Part shown: positions 12,400 to 24,346 of the stretch, piece by piece
Numbering within the stretch: the stretch's first letter is position 1
Layout: each line of letters begins with the position of its first letter
Assembly (NCBI GenBank): GCA_027627225.1
Contig: CM051028.1
Span: 19,115,701-19,179,700, forward strand
DNA from: Congeria kusceri
Taxonomy: Eukaryota > Mollusca > Bivalvia > Myida > Dreissenidae
Direction of reading: 5' to 3'
DNA length: 64,000 nucleotides
Translations under genes and position numbers: made by a program
The notes under the pieces: generated by a model
The model's database searches: none
Told to the model about the DNA's origin: nothing
Seen by the model: only the letters and a program-made list of their open reading frames with translations

Positions 12400-12836
12400 T
12401 GAAAAAAAAAAGATGGATTGAATACTAATAATATAATTGTATATATAAAATAATGCCCAGATTGTAAACTTTAAACTTTTATTTACAAAAACACTAGTTT
12501 AATATTTGTCAGCACACTAAAACTTATACATGGATTATTGTCAGGACTAGTTAAAGTAAAATGCAATAAATAGTAAAACTGAAACACAATTTCATGGTAC
12601 TAATAACATTTGACTTACACACCTTAACACACATGCACTCATAATATAAATAACACATACACTCACCATATAAATAAGATAATATTAATCTAAAAGTTAA
12701 AAAAGGGCAGATAGTTTAATCAAAAAGGTGCAAGAAAAAAACAAACTTGTCTATGACATGAAAACGATAAAATAAAAAAGGACTGCCAAAAGTCAGTGGG
12801 ATTAAATACAGTCCCACAAAAACACAAATGCTGCTC
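12400..12836. other. AT-rich spacer, 3' flank of the BEN gene
   Basis: No ORF or repeat stands out. It may hold the 3' UTR of the minus-strand BEN gene. Confidence 0.4.
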
Positions 12837-15745
12837 CTACACCTCCACACCCCTCATCATGTCCCGCAGTCTACGGAGGGCAGCCCGCATCTTCCTCTCC
12901 ATCTCCGCCACGGGTGTGTCAAATTTTTTCGACACCAACTCTGAAAAATTTTAAGTTTCAAATGAAACATAATAAAACGCGCTTTTTATTTTGCAAACAT
13001 CAGTTTTAAACGCGTTTGTTGCATTACACGGCCATTATACACCTGTTTTGCTGTTTCAAATGTTTTATTTTGTGATTAAAGAATCAGCATACTTGTAGTA
13101 TATTTATTCATTTTAATAACCATTAACATACCAACTATGGCCTGACTTTCAGTCTTTGGGAGCCCAGGTCGTGCAGCCCCATGTCTGCACCTCCTTTCAT
13201 GGAGCACCCGACAAGCTGCTGTGGCGTGAAGACAGCCCGCATAGCCCTCTGCAATGCCTTTGCCTCCCTGTCTTCATTGCAGATTGCTCCCTTGATCGTG
13301 TCCTGAAATTCATGATTAAAACTTGTACTTTTTGAGTGCTGCAAATTAGAGAATTAATGATGTAAAATGCAGTATAAAACATTTATATTAATTGAGATTA
13401 AGTTAGTCATTTTATTCTATTTATGTTTTTTTGGATTTTTATGTTATTTTATTTTTTTAATTATTTCATGAGTCTTTTTTAAAGAAACTTACAATGGTGG
13501 ACTGATTTGTTGTCACTGGTAGTAGTGGAGGTCTGACAGAGGAGGAACTGCCTGGGTCTTCAACTCGTGCTGCTGGGCAAATCCTGGCTAGTGGTTGGAA
13601 ATATTGCGTTCCTGTCATCGTTCTTTCAAGGTTCTCTACTGCAATCAAATAGCATAAATAAATTACCTGCAATCAAATAGCATAAATAAATTAACTAAGT
13701 TATATAATTAAAAGGAAATAAAGTATTAAAGCCAAAGAATTAAAATATTGCAAAACATAGTTCAGACCAAAATCAGTTGATGCAAAATCTTAGAAGCAAT
13801 GTTTCTTGAAAAAAAACTTGTTCAAACAAAACATGTGTTTATTCTACCACATTTATAATTTCCTTATATTATTGGGTACGTTCGAAGGACTCTATCCCCA
13901 TGCCAAATACGGTTCATTTTTTCCCATATGGAATGAAAAAATACCCAAATCAGAAGTGACAACATCTTTATACATTGGGAATAAGAATTCAGGTTGTAAA
14001 TCATGAAATAACTTGTATTGTTTATTGACACAAACGCCATTCACCATACCATTATATCCCTTGTTTCAGTTATTCATTTATTAACTTCCTTTCTAAAATG
14101 TTCCCAAGCGCAAGATTTTAAATTGGAAAATTCCCGAATTTGATGGGTGCCAGACCCATTCCCAAAATAGTGAAATATGGCTGCTATCACAGCGATTACC
14201 TTAACTTGCAGATCCGCAATCGTTGCCTCCAACCGTTGGAATGTACTGCAACACGAGTGGCTGGTGTGTACACTAGCAAAGTCTGTTGACCCATCAGTCT
14301 AAAATTGAAAACGGATTTGGAAAGAAGTGATCTAATTTTTAAGGCAACATAAGACGTTCTTCATATATTTTTATTTCTATACAGTGTCAAATTTCATAAT
14401 GTTGAAATGGAAAAAAAGATATTTGTATCAAATGATTTATCTCAATAGTGTTATCTTCCATGCTTAGCATGTCAAGGTAGCTGACTGGGACGGCTTGTTG
14501 AGGTTGCGGCCCTGTATAGTCCAAAGTCTGGAAGTTCTGGATCTGGAAAGGCGGTGTCTGGGTCTGGGCTGGTGTTGTCTGAATCTGGTCAGGCGGTGTC
14601 ACCATCTGGACTGGCGGTGTCTGGATGTGCACTGGCGGTGTCTGGAACTGGAATGGCGGTGTCTGGATCTGGACTGGCATTGTCTGGATCTGGACTGGCG
14701 GCTGCTGGATCTGGACTGGCGGTTGCTGGATCTTAACTGGCGGTGTCTGGACTGGTGGTGTCTGGGTCTGGACTGGCTGTGTCAGTATCTGGACTGGCTA
14801 TGTCTGAATCTGGACTGGCAGTTTCTCACTCGTGACTGGCTGTGTCTGTATCTGGACTGGCAGTTTCTCACTCGTGACTGGCTGTGTCTGTATCTGGACT
14901 GGCTATGTCTGTATCTGGACTGGCTATGTCTGTATCTGGACTGGCTATGTCTGTATCTGGACTGGCTATGTCTGTATCTGGACTGGCTGTGTCTGTATCT
15001 GGACTGGCTGTGTCTGTATCTGGACTGGCTATGTCTGTATCTGGACTGGCTATGTCTGTATCTGGACTGGCAGTTTCTCACTCGTAACTGGCGGTGTCTC
15101 AATCTGGACTGGCGGTGTCTGGACTGGCGGTGTCCAGATCTGGACGGACTGAGTGGCTTATTTCCTTTTTTCCAAAATTTGCCTTGCCTGCTCATCTGAA
15201 ATCATTTTAAAGTGTTCAAGTTTTTACTGAAATATGGAAGTATGTAAGTCAGAAGTGTTTGTTTATTATAATGTCACTCCTCGCAACAATGGGCAAGCCA
15301 GTTTTTACTTCTGGAACACATATACTGACGAACATCTTAAAAATATATATTCATCAGTACCAACATATCAAAGATGTAGTGCAAAATTTCTTAAAGATGT
15401 CAGAATAGGCTTACTTCCAAAAACAGTGTTCTGTTTTCTTTTAAATATACCTGAAGTTTGTGCATATTTTATTTTAGGAAATATTACTGCCACAAGTGGT
15501 ATGCATCATGGTTTACCAAATAACAGAATAATAATCAATTATTTTAACAGTGTATATAATATTTTGAATATCTGATGTACATTTAAAAAATCACGGTGTC
15601 TGACAGATGATTAACAGAGTTCGCATAGTCTGGAAAAGCCTCGAGTTTTTACCAAGCCATCCAATGTGATCGGGTTTCTCCACACCCACTTTCTGGCCGC
15701 TAGACATGGCCCTTTTCCTCTGTCTTTTTGCAGCTACAGCAGCAT
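12837..15745 (-). pseudogene. BEN-domain gene A, frameshifted
   Basis: Minus-strand exons supported by splice consensus and phase: 13638-13493, 13302-13132 and terminal 12940-12837 (stop 12839-12837). The 13302 exon reads EDREAKALQRAMRAVFTPQQL, the start of a BEN domain; the terminal exon reads ELVSKKFDTPVAEMERKMR, its end. BEN domains bind DNA or chromatin proteins. The 13302 exon is open only in one frame up to the GGGG run near 13180 and then makes sense in the next frame. One missing G would also correct the splice phase into the last exon. Likely upstream exons are 15745-15653 (basic, RQRKRAMSSG), the repeat exon from 15195, and 14298-14200 (coiled-coil-like FQRLEATIADLQVK), but phases among these were not resolved. 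Either a pseudogene or an assembly indel. Confidence 0.6.
14520..15150. repeat. 21-bp coding minisatellite
   Basis: About 30 tandem 21-bp units of the CTGGACTGGCTATGTCTGTA type, encoding seven-residue repeats on the minus strand: PVQIQTP-like at 14520-14750 and SRYRHSQ-like at 14780-15150. The minus strand has an acceptor (GATTTCAG) just before ATG at 15195, so part of this is probably an exon of BEN gene A. The reading frame changes between the two halves. Plus-strand frames through it are shadows. Confidence 0.85.
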
Positions 15746-15809
15746 CTGTTGAAATTGAAAAAAATATCTTTGTTTTAAGAATGGAAGGCAAAAGTAAAAT
15801 ATTTATTGT

Positions 15810-16110
15810 TCTGGCGTGACGGCGTGTTGGCGCCCCTCAAAGGCGCCAACACGCCAGAACGATAAAATAAGGGCGACAATACGACAAATGTGTACGCGCC
15901 AGAACGACAACACGACACTTAAATATCTCGTTATGGCGGTCCTTATTTGGCGTGTTGGAACCTCAGATTTGTCGTTCTGGCGTTCTGGGGGGTTTGAAGG
16001 GCGCCAAAGACAAAACACATCAGAACGACAAATAAGCGTGCCGATACGACAATTAAGATATTTGTCGTCCTTTCGTTTTGGCGTGTTGGCGCCTTCCGCT
16101 AAGCATGCGC
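15810..16110 (-). repeat. GGCGCC-rich inverted-motif repeat, copy 1
   Basis: A roughly 300-bp element made of alternating forward and inverted copies of GGCGTGTTGGCGCC and GTCGTTCTGGCG. It is the reverse complement of the copy at 34.6 kb and shares the unique edge CGCATGCTTAGCGGAAGG (here reverse-complemented near 16095-16112). It is GC-rich against AT-rich surroundings. The open frames on both strands come from the motif array. Confidence 0.85.
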
Positions 16111-16114
16111 AGAC

Positions 16115-16555
16115 GTTTAACACATATGCTTTTTTCAACTATGGAAGTAAACAACCTAACATGAAGGTCATTACATGGCGAAGTACGTGGGGATTATATC
16201 CTTTTGATTTCGTGATAGTTGTATGAATAGATATATAAAGTAGAAATATATTATTGAGGTATTCTTGCATTCTGTATCTTTTGAATCAATGAGATTGTGA
16301 ACAAAACATAACACGTGACTCTTTTGTCCAATAATAGTTTTCGCATGCAGTTTGTATGTATGGTTAGATGTAACAGTCAGCGGCGAAACCAGATCAGCTG
16401 GTGTTTATCATGGCTAAATCTGTGATATACATGTACATTCTGCAAATTTAATGTTTGGGTAACATAGCCCTACTCGTTTATTTGTCACATATATAAAGCG
16501 ATCATTTAATGCATCTTGCAAATATTATGTTTTCTGATGTCCTTAACATATATTA
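16115..16555. other. Upstream region of the integrase-core gene; no features seen
   Basis: AT-rich, with no repeat or exon recognised. It could hold the promoter of the plus-strand gene starting at 16556. Confidence 0.35.
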
Positions 16556-19500
16556 ATGGGTAATCTAATTCGCGATTATTTCTTTGATGGATACACCTAT
16601 GATGAGCTGCTAATAATTCTGCATTGCTGCCATGGAATCTTACTAAGGTATGTACAATTCGCAGACACATGTATATGCATTTGACTTCAATACACAAACT
16701 ATTAAAGGGGAATTGCAACTTTCTTTTGATGATGATAAACTGTAATTATTGTATAATATCATATAGTAGATAACGAGAAATTAGGTTTTTGTTTTTTTTG
16801 AAATGTGATAATGAACAAATGCAGATAAATGTATATGGTTGTGCTAAATAATATTTCCAAATGTGACAGTTGAAAGAGATATTAAAACAATATGGATTTC
16901 TTTTATTAGCAACGTTCATTTTAAAATGCTCATAATGTTTATATCTCCATTATAACATTACCGATAGTCAGGTTTTTACATAGTCTTGAAGGACTGTGTA
17001 ACTGATTTAAATACGATTTTTCATTTGTATGCAAATCCTTTTCAATCTTAATTGATTTTTGCCTAAATTTTTTAGAATGGTCACCCTACAATGCTGGATA
17101 GTTCGAAAACATAGAATGGCCAGGAAAATGAAAATGTATTTCAATTAATGACCTCAATCTTGACCTCAATCATATTTATATTTTCCAGCATGCGCCAGTT
17201 GCATAGGGAGTTACGCTCTATAAATTTGAGGTGGCATTCTACTGCAGAGCGATGTCAACATGCGACTCCAGCTATTGAAGTAAGTTTTATTTTTAAATAT
17301 GCATACACTCGCTATGCTTTTTAAAAGGTTTTGCCATATAAGCCATAAATGATATAACTTACTTATTATCGACCAAATGCAGATGTTTTAATATTTGTGT
17401 TTTAGACAATAGTCATCGTTTAGTATACAAACTGAAAGTAGATCCGCTTAACGCTAAAATGCCACGTGCAGTTTATAATAGCTATTTTTTATGTTATACT
17501 TTGTCTTGATATTATAACAAAAACAATTAACAATTAACAACCAATTTAGTATTTATTTACTACATATCTAATCACTTACCGCTAATATGTCTAAAAGTAG
17601 TAGGGAATCACTAAGCGCGTATGTATAAACATAGTGAAGTTGTAGTTGTGTATACAGAATTGTGTGCGTTCTCCTAAATCATTGGCGAGAATTGAACGAA
17701 ACATGATAAAAATGATTGATTACAAGCCTAGCTGTGCATGATGCCAGCCAAGAGATTAAACAAGGATTTTTTTTACCGAGTTGTGGCACTTTATTTTCTT
17801 CATTTTCAGTGTAAAGACAATATTGTGCTAACAGCTTTCGCTTGCAATATTGTTTCCAGAGTTATAGCCCTTGGTTTTTACTACTGGCTAGAATTATATG
17901 ACACTTTGCATTTTCTGGAAGTTTAACTAGATATCACCAACACACTTAAATACGAACTGAAACCGAAGCTGATCATTACCGAAAACAATACATACATGCC
18001 ATTTCACATCGAAAATTGGTACGACCCATGGCTATTAGAAACACTTGTGACCAACAGGGGCATAGGTTAAGTTTCATCTCCTCAGTGTGCTATAAGATTG
18101 TGGCTTTTAGTCAAATTGGCAATTATGTGATCCATGGTGCATCCAAGCCGACAGCATAACGGCGGTATGCAGAGACTAATCGGGTCTAATATGCTTGAAC
18201 CAGCAAGCGTACTATGGTAAAATATTGATGTCACGTGCTTATAATGATTTACATTATGGCTTCTTATTAAATTTCAGCGCTTCCTAGGTGTGTACGTATG
18301 GACGGTGGCACTGAAAATATTTTGGTGTAGGACATCCAGAAGGCATTTCGATGGTATCATACTGATTATATGGCAGCAGAAAAAAGTGTTATTATAGGTT
18401 CATCGCATGTAAACCAGGTATGAGTGTTTCACTTTTGTATGTCTTTAAACTATTCATAATGATTTTTGCTTAGCTAATTTACTTCATGAATGCCAAGTAC
18501 CTAAAAAAAGCACAGACACGGTTATTTCCATCAAATCCCAATTAATGTTCCTACATACTCTATATAAATACATTGGCAAGCAGCAATTTTATGAACAATT
18601 AGTTGTGACGTCACAGAACTAACTAGTCTGACAGAACTATTCCAGAGAACAAATTCTTCCACACAGAAATAGAACATTCATGAGATAATTTGACACATTT
18701 GACGGCCGAATAATATGCGTGGAAGAATTGTGTGGAGTTTGGCCTCTGTTTGACAACCAAGTTTATAACTCCTAGCCTCAGTAAGGTCAGCATATTATGC
18801 CACATTAAGCCATTTCCCTGCAATTTTACACCCATGAAGTAAGATAATGCAGTTTATTGCTTCTCTTTCAATCAATTTTCAATCAATAAACACAGGCACC
18901 ATTTGCTCTGTAGTATATCCTGTTGAGTGTAACCCCAAGGGGTAACTGGGCCTGATTCCTCGTTAGTTGTAGCGAGTGTATTGTATAAACGAATCACCTG
19001 TGTATAATACACATAGTTCATTGTAATTACATTTCAGCGCATTGAGCGTTGGTGGCGTTCTGCAAAACAAGGTGGATGCCAGTCATGGATAGATTTGTTC
19101 ACAAATATGGAAAGTGATGGAATATTCTCAACTGGAAACCCTTTACACATATAGGTAGTTTTTGCCCATAATTTACCTATCAGACCTTAGACATTCACGA
19201 CGGTTAAGGTAGGTTCACTGGGCAAAAATTTAAATTGAAAGACATTAAAAGTTATCAACCAATAACCCCAAACCAGACATTCGAATATGACAGTGATCAT
19301 GGATCACACACCATCCGCTTGTAATGGCCATTGTTGTGATGCCTTTTTGAAAATCTATCCACTAGTTGGAAAACTTACGCATCAGAAAAAAAATCACAAA
19401 GGTTTTTTTCTCTGGAGTGATTTCTTGTTTGTTTTTGGCTAACCAATAACCCCTCCTAGAAGAGTAAAACTTTCACCTCTTTACACTGAAATTACACTGT

Positions 19501-19722
19501 GAACTGTTCTTAAACATTAATAAGAAATTGCAAAAAAATAATTATTTTTTTCTTCTATTGTTTGTTTTCTGTTAACTCTAATTGCCTAACACATGGCCCA
19601 GCTGTCATACATTCATGTTCTGTCCTTTTTGTGTATCCCAGAATTCCCGTTGCTTGGGGAAATTCCCATTTTTGTGCAGCACCAGTCGCCACTGGCCTAA
19701 ACAGAACTGTCTTAATAGTAGT

Positions 19723-20395
19723 TATAATGCCACCGCATCCGAGTATGAGAGGCGATGCATCAAGTTTAACCATTTATTCGTGAAAGGCGGTTAGAAACTG
19801 AAAATACATGGAACAGGATTTCAGCTTTCAATGTACAAATGTATAATAACATTAAAACATATAGAACACTTAACACTGTGAATAAAACTTAGAGTGCATA
19901 ATAGACAACATTCTGCATCAAAGCATCTTGACTTCTTAAGTTATAAGTAAGCAAAACAATGAAATGGGAAGTCAAAATGCAGCGTAACCTGGAGCGAATA
20001 TAATAACGAGATCGACACAATACTGAGTACGAAACAGTTCTGATACGAAAACTGGACTTTCCAATAATCTGGTATAAAACTAACTTTACAAATTGTTTAC
20101 ATGAACATGATAAAGAATATTTTTACAGGTAACTTACACTGTGAGGGGCTATAAGACTAAATTTTCCATTGTTAACCTCGTGGTGCGGAACGCAACCAGA
20201 CACGACGGAACGTCATAAAAACCAAATATACTAGAGACGACGGAACGTTATAAAACACTAAAGAACTTCTAACGAACATTGACATGCGATAGCTTACAAA
20301 TTCGTACCATGTATTTCTGCATAATAAAGGACAAGCAATAAAGTATTATTTGACTGAATAATGAATTAATATAAGATAACACTGGTTCCAGTACA
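19723..20395 (-). repeat. 3' LTR of BEL element
   Basis: 673 bp, nearly identical to 26587-27259. Differences seen include GATGCATC/GACGCATC, AATACATGG/AATGCATGG and two in the CCATTGTTAACC...GTGCGGAACG block. Immediately inside, on the minus strand, is a short purine run (ACGGGGAG) that could be the polypurine tract. Confidence 0.95.
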
Positions 20396-20954
20396 CTCCC
20401 CGTCTGGTATTCTAATACCAAAGTTATCAATGTATCAAAGCAACCTCAATATAATTCACACATATTATATGTTATAGAAAAGGTTTGCGTACAACTTAAA
20501 AATGAAATAATTTAAGTGAAGACCAGAAAACAAAACCAGACACCCATATGACTGTAAAACAAAGAACCATTTAAGAAATTCAAAAATGTAATTCAAAATA
20601 TGTATCTGAAACATTTACTATGAACTGATGAGCAAAAAATAAAAACATTGACCTTATCCCTTGTTTAAAAGGCACCAGAACAATAACATTTTTACTCAAA
20701 AGTTAAGTCTTATGACATTAAAACAAGATACACATATTAAATACTGTTAATGCCTTGAAACACTATGAAAATAGATGCATGTAACATATAACAATTGGGG
20801 ACATAACAATAACTTATATCCTGATATAATGATTATACACTTGACTGAGAAAGTACACTTGACTGAGAAATTACACTTGACTGAAAAAGTACACTTGACT
20901 GAGAAAGTACACTTGACTGTATAAGAAACTCCACTATTCCACTAATGTACCAAC
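20396..20954 (-). repeat. BEL internal 3' region with an 18-bp repeat
   Basis: Non-coding sequence between the integrase ORF stop and the 3' LTR. At 20836-20920 the unit TACACTTGACTGAGAAAG occurs five times (starts 20836, 20854, 20872, 20890, 20908). Confidence 0.85.
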
Positions 20955-21827
20955 TCAGTGATAGGTCTTACATAAGTAACACATTTTTTGTCTCTTAACG
21001 ATGCGCACTTCCACGGAACGAACGTTTGAATCACTATTACTGCAGAAGACACGCAGAACAACCCCCAGAGGCCAATGGTTTCGATGTTCCTCTACATCCC
21101 TGACAAGAACCACGTCTCCTGGTTTCAAATTTTCCTGCACACTTGGCCACTTCTGTCGTATTTGCAAGGTTTGGAGATATCCGTTACGCCACTGTTTCCA
21201 GAAGGCATTTGCCAATACCTGAACATACTTCCACTGAGCTTTATATATGTCTCTCATATTCAGGTTCGAGTCTAATCCTTCCAAGGGTTCTTTCTTCTGG
21301 GTTAGCAGCATCCCTGGAGTCATCATTTCTGTATCCTCCGGGTCTGTAGAGAGTGGAGCAATAGGTCGTGTGTTGATAATCGCACTGACCTCACACATAA
21401 AGGTGCACAAAATGTCATGGGTCAACTGTTGCGCATGTGTCTTCAGGAGCATAGAGTCTAGTATTCTGCGTGCAAGCCCGATGATCCTCTCCCAGACTCC
21501 TCCCATGTGCGATGAGTGTGGAGGGTTGAAAGTCCATGTTATCTTTGAGTTTTGAAGATAACTCTTTAAAGGTCCATCTTCGACGGAAATGCCTTTGCCT
21601 TTAAGATCATCAAGTGCCCCAATGAAATTCGTACCACGGTCAGATCGTACCTCCTTGACTGGTCCCCTTATGGCCACAAACCTTCTGAATGCATTTATGA
21701 AGGCTGAACTACTTAGCTCTTCAATCAATTCAATATGTACACTCCTTGTACTCAGACAGTAGGGCCCACCTTTTACTTTCTGCAAGCCCTCCTCTAGTCT
21801 TGCGGGAAACAATGCTCCATGGGCCAA
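20955..21827 (-). CDS. BEL integrase core and DUF5641 segment
   Basis: About 290 residues. It has RSDRGTNF (second catalytic Asp) and PPHSSHMGGVWERIIG (catalytic Glu), then a DUF5641-type C-terminal region ending in LVRDVEEHRNHWPLG. The first catalytic Asp (VGIDTFGPW) is in the preceding ORF; the frame changes near 21770. Integrase inserts the reverse-transcribed DNA into the genome. The apparent start at 21827 is not a real initiation site, because the segment is part of the pol polyprotein. Confidence 0.85.
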   Translation of the reverse strand: MAHGALFPARLEEGLQKVKGGPYCLSTRSVHIELIEELSSSAFINAFRRFVAIRGPVKEVRSDRGTNFIGALDDLKGKGISVEDGPLKSYLQNSKITWTFNPPHSSHMGGVWERIIGLARRILDSMLLKTHAQQLTHDILCTFMCEVSAIINTRPIAPLSTDPEDTEMMTPGMLLTQKKEPLEGLDSNLNMRDIYKAQWKYVQVLANAFWKQWRNGYLQTLQIRQKWPSVQENLKPGDVVLVRDVEEHRNHWPLGVVLRVFCSNSDSNVRSVEVRIVKRQKMCYLCKTYH

Positions 21828-23043
21828 ACGTGTCTATTCCAACCACTGTGAAGGGGGCACTTTGAGTTACTCTATCTTTCGGCAAGTCAGACATGTATTG
21901 AGTTTGGAATTTACCTCGCTGTCTTCTGCAAATGACACACTTATGAATTGTACTGGAAATAAGTCTCTTTGCACCAATAATCCAGTAGCCATTGTTACGC
22001 AGTGCAGTTTCCGTAAGTAATCTGCCTTGGTGTTGAACTTTCTCGTGGAAATACCTCACAAGAAGAAGAGCTACGTGAGATTTCTTAGGGATAATGATAG
22101 GTTGTTTGCTGTTAGATGGAATATCTGCCTTTGTTAGTCTACCACTTACACGCAGTACACCCTTCACATCTAAAAATGGACTCAACTTCGACAGACTGCT
22201 ACTTTTTGATAAAGCTTTTTTGCTTGACAACATTTGAATTTCTTTCCCATAACTGTGACCTTGAACTGTACGCACAATAAAGTTTTCGGCTTCAATGTAG
22301 CTTGCTACGACATCAAGTCTCTCAACTTCCTTGGACTTCTTGCATGACCTTTTCAGAAGTGCGAAAGCTCTCACCAAAGCCTGCCAAGTAGAAAACTTGT
22401 CAAATTTGTTATAAATACTGACTTCAAAACTCTCTGTTTTCTTTGTAACAACTTCAGGTCGAATTTCTGTGTCACTTTCAGGGTTGACCAATTCATAGTT
22501 TTCTGGCACTTGATCTTTCAAAAGAGGGGGGCCTTTAATCCAAAGACTGTCTCTAACATCTGGACAGACTGGTCTACATCTGGTTGCACAATCAGCAGGA
22601 TTACAGGTCGTCGGGATGTATTTCCATTGCTCTGGTGTAGATACATTCAAGATTCTTTCAACACGATTGCTAACATAAGTGTAGAATCTCCTTGTTTTGT
22701 TACAAATGTACCCTAGCACAACTTTGCTATCTGTGAAGAAAGTCATGGCAGCAATAGGAATATCTAACTGTTTAGATATAATAACAGCCAACTCGGTGGC
22801 TAACACTGCACCGCACAGTTCCAACCTGGGAATACTATGTCCATGTGTAGGGGCTAATTTAGCTTTTCCCAACAGAAACCCAGAACTGGATTCACCTGTT
22901 TGACTGGTAAGTTTCAAAAAGGATACTGCTGCAATTGCTTCTTCAGAAGCATCCGAGAAAATGCAAATTGAGGTCTTCTTTGCTGCACTAAAAGGAATGC
23001 TAGCGTATGTCCGAGGAATGGATATTACCTCAGTATTTTCCAT
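21730..23043 (-). CDS. BEL RNase H and integrase N-terminal segment
   Basis: About 437 residues. The RNase H-like block has IFSDASEEAIAAV, PRLELCGAVLATELA and FFTDSKVVLGYI, the acidic residues expected for RNase H. It is followed by an integrase zinc-binding region with HEKVQHQG and CVICRRQRG (HHCC) and the first Asp of the integrase core in VGIDTFGPW. It loses frame near 21770, where the remaining core continues in the next frame (20955-21827), and is out of frame with the segment upstream near 23035. Confidence 0.85.
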   Translation of the reverse strand: MENTEVISIPRTYASIPFSAAKKTSICIFSDASEEAIAAVSFLKLTSQTGESSSGFLLGKAKLAPTHGHSIPRLELCGAVLATELAVIISKQLDIPIAAMTFFTDSKVVLGYICNKTRRFYTYVSNRVERILNVSTPEQWKYIPTTCNPADCATRCRPVCPDVRDSLWIKGPPLLKDQVPENYELVNPESDTEIRPEVVTKKTESFEVSIYNKFDKFSTWQALVRAFALLKRSCKKSKEVERLDVVASYIEAENFIVRTVQGHSYGKEIQMLSSKKALSKSSSLSKLSPFLDVKGVLRVSGRLTKADIPSNSKQPIIIPKKSHVALLLVRYFHEKVQHQGRLLTETALRNNGYWIIGAKRLISSTIHKCVICRRQRGKFQTQYMSDLPKDRVTQSAPFTVVGIDTFGPWSIVSRKTRGGLAESKRWALLSEYKECTY

Positions 23044-23357
23044 TCATGCCATTTGCCCTCATGGTCAGGTGGGAGTGGGTCATCCCAGTCCACACCTGAA
23101 GGGGTAGCTGCACGAAGTAGTGCCTTGCCAGTTATTGTTATTGGAGCAATGAACCCCAGTGGGTCATAGATACTGTTCACCATGGAAAGTATACCTCTTC
23201 TTGTGAGAGGTTTGTTCTCCAATTCGATATTGAAGATGAAGGCATCCTTCTTCAAATCCCACGCTAATCCTAGACTTCGCTGTGTTGGAAGAGGGTCATT
23301 ACTAAGATCTAGCGTTTTCAAATTACCACCTATATCCTCTGGAGAGAAGGCACGCAA
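23025..23357 (-). CDS. BEL RT-to-RNase H connecting segment
   Basis: 110 residues with SLGLAWDLKKDAF and SIYDPLGFIAPITITGK, the conserved Pao-type connection domain after the reverse transcriptase. It sits in a different frame from the RT. The shift maps to an A-run near 23384, so the true polyprotein would be continuous here. It has no start of its own. Confidence 0.8.
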   Translation of the reverse strand: MRAFSPEDIGGNLKTLDLSNDPLPTQRSLGLAWDLKKDAFIFNIELENKPLTRRGILSMVNSIYDPLGFIAPITITGKALLRAATPSGVDWDDPLPPDHEGKWHEWKILR

Positions 23358-24346
23358 AACTTCTGTATTGTTCGAGGTGATTTTATGCAGCCAATATTTC
23401 CACCATCACGTAATGCTGTTTGAGCTCGCTTCACTATGTCTATTGCTTGATCAGCTGTAGGCTTGGATGTTAAACAGTCATCTACATAACAGTCATTGTT
23501 CACTAGAGCTTGTACGTCTTTTTCAGCAGTTTGCACAGCTTTGCGTAGACCATAGGTAGCCACAGATGGGGAAGCACAGTTTCCAAAAACATGGACGCAC
23601 ATTCTATACTCAATGATTTCTTTGTCAGGATCGTTGTCTCGATACCACAGGAATCGAAGGAAATCGCGATGCTCAGGGATGACTCGAAAGCGATAGAACA
23701 TCTGCTCTACATCAGCGGAAACAGCAACAGGGTCCTTACGAAACCGGAGAAGAATACCTAATAGGCTATTTACCATGTCGGGTCCTGACATAAGAACACT
23801 GTTTAAGGAAATGTTCTGATAAACTGCTGATGAATCAAATACACCTCGTATCTGTCCAGGTTTTTTGGCATTGTAGACACCAAACAGGGGAAGATACCAG
23901 CACTCTCGTTGAACACCACAGGGAGCAATTTCAGCAGCTCCGCTTTCAATAACCTTGCCCATAAAGGCGACAAAATGCTGTTTCTTGACAGGATTTTTCT
24001 TTAAACTGTTGTCTAACATTTTAGCTCTGCGCCACGCCTGTGCTCTGTTGTTGGGTAGCGGAGGTCTGTGATCCTTGAACGGAAGGGGTCCAGTCCAGAA
24101 GCCATCCCTATCACGTTTCATTTCTGAGTCCATAAGTTTCAGAAATCTTCTGTCTTCTGAAGATAGACCAGCAGTATCATCATCAACTGTGCGAACAAAT
24201 AAGGTATCCTCGAGTGACTGAAAGTCTGGGCCCCGGATTTCCTTTGCATTTAGATTTAATTGGCATGGTTTGACGTGGGTGCCTCTGCCGTTGGGCATGA
24301 TGTATGTCTTGTAGACGGAGACATCTTCGCTTAAGTGTACGCGTCC
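23330..24346 (-). CDS. BEL reverse transcriptase segment
   Basis: Palm/finger motifs of a BEL-type RT are visible: PGQIRGVFDSSAVYQ, SADVEQMFYRFRV and the catalytic NDCYVDDCL (YVDD). The segment is in the same frame as the gag-protease ORF, separated only by a single TAG at 24349-24347. That is most simply a one-base nonsense change; programmed readthrough cannot be excluded. The frame is lost after GGNIGCIK near 23384 within an A-run. Confidence 0.88.
   Translation of the reverse strand, partial: GRVHLSEDVSVYKTYIMPNGRGTHVKPCQLNLNAKEIRGPDFQSLEDTLFVRTVDDDTAGLSSEDRRFLKLMDSEMKRDRDGFWTGPLPFKDHRPPLPNNRAQAWRRAKMLDNSLKKNPVKKQHFVAFMGKVIESGAAEIAPCGVQRECWYLPLFGVYNAKKPGQIRGVFDSSAVYQNISLNSVLMSGPDMVNSLLGILLRFRKDPVAVSADVEQMFYRFRVIPEHRDFLRFLWYRDNDPDKEIIEYRMCVHVFGNCASPSVATYGLRKAVQTAEKDVQALVNNDCYVDDCLTSKPTADQAIDIVKRAQTALRDGGNIGCIKSPRTIQKFCVPSLQRI

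Noticed and set aside
14495..15199. Long plus-strand open frame of Leu/Trp/Cys-rich repeats
   Set aside because: It is the reverse-strand shadow of the 21-bp minisatellite. Several frames stay open for the same reason, and the splice signal is on the minus strand.
15234..15575. 113-residue plus-strand ORF
   Set aside because: No recognised domain, and it lies in an apparent intron of the minus-strand BEN gene A.
15816..16226. Open frames on both strands in the GGCGCC repeat (also 34558-35172)
   Set aside because: The amino-acid patterns simply translate the motif array and both strands are open; no start context or domain.
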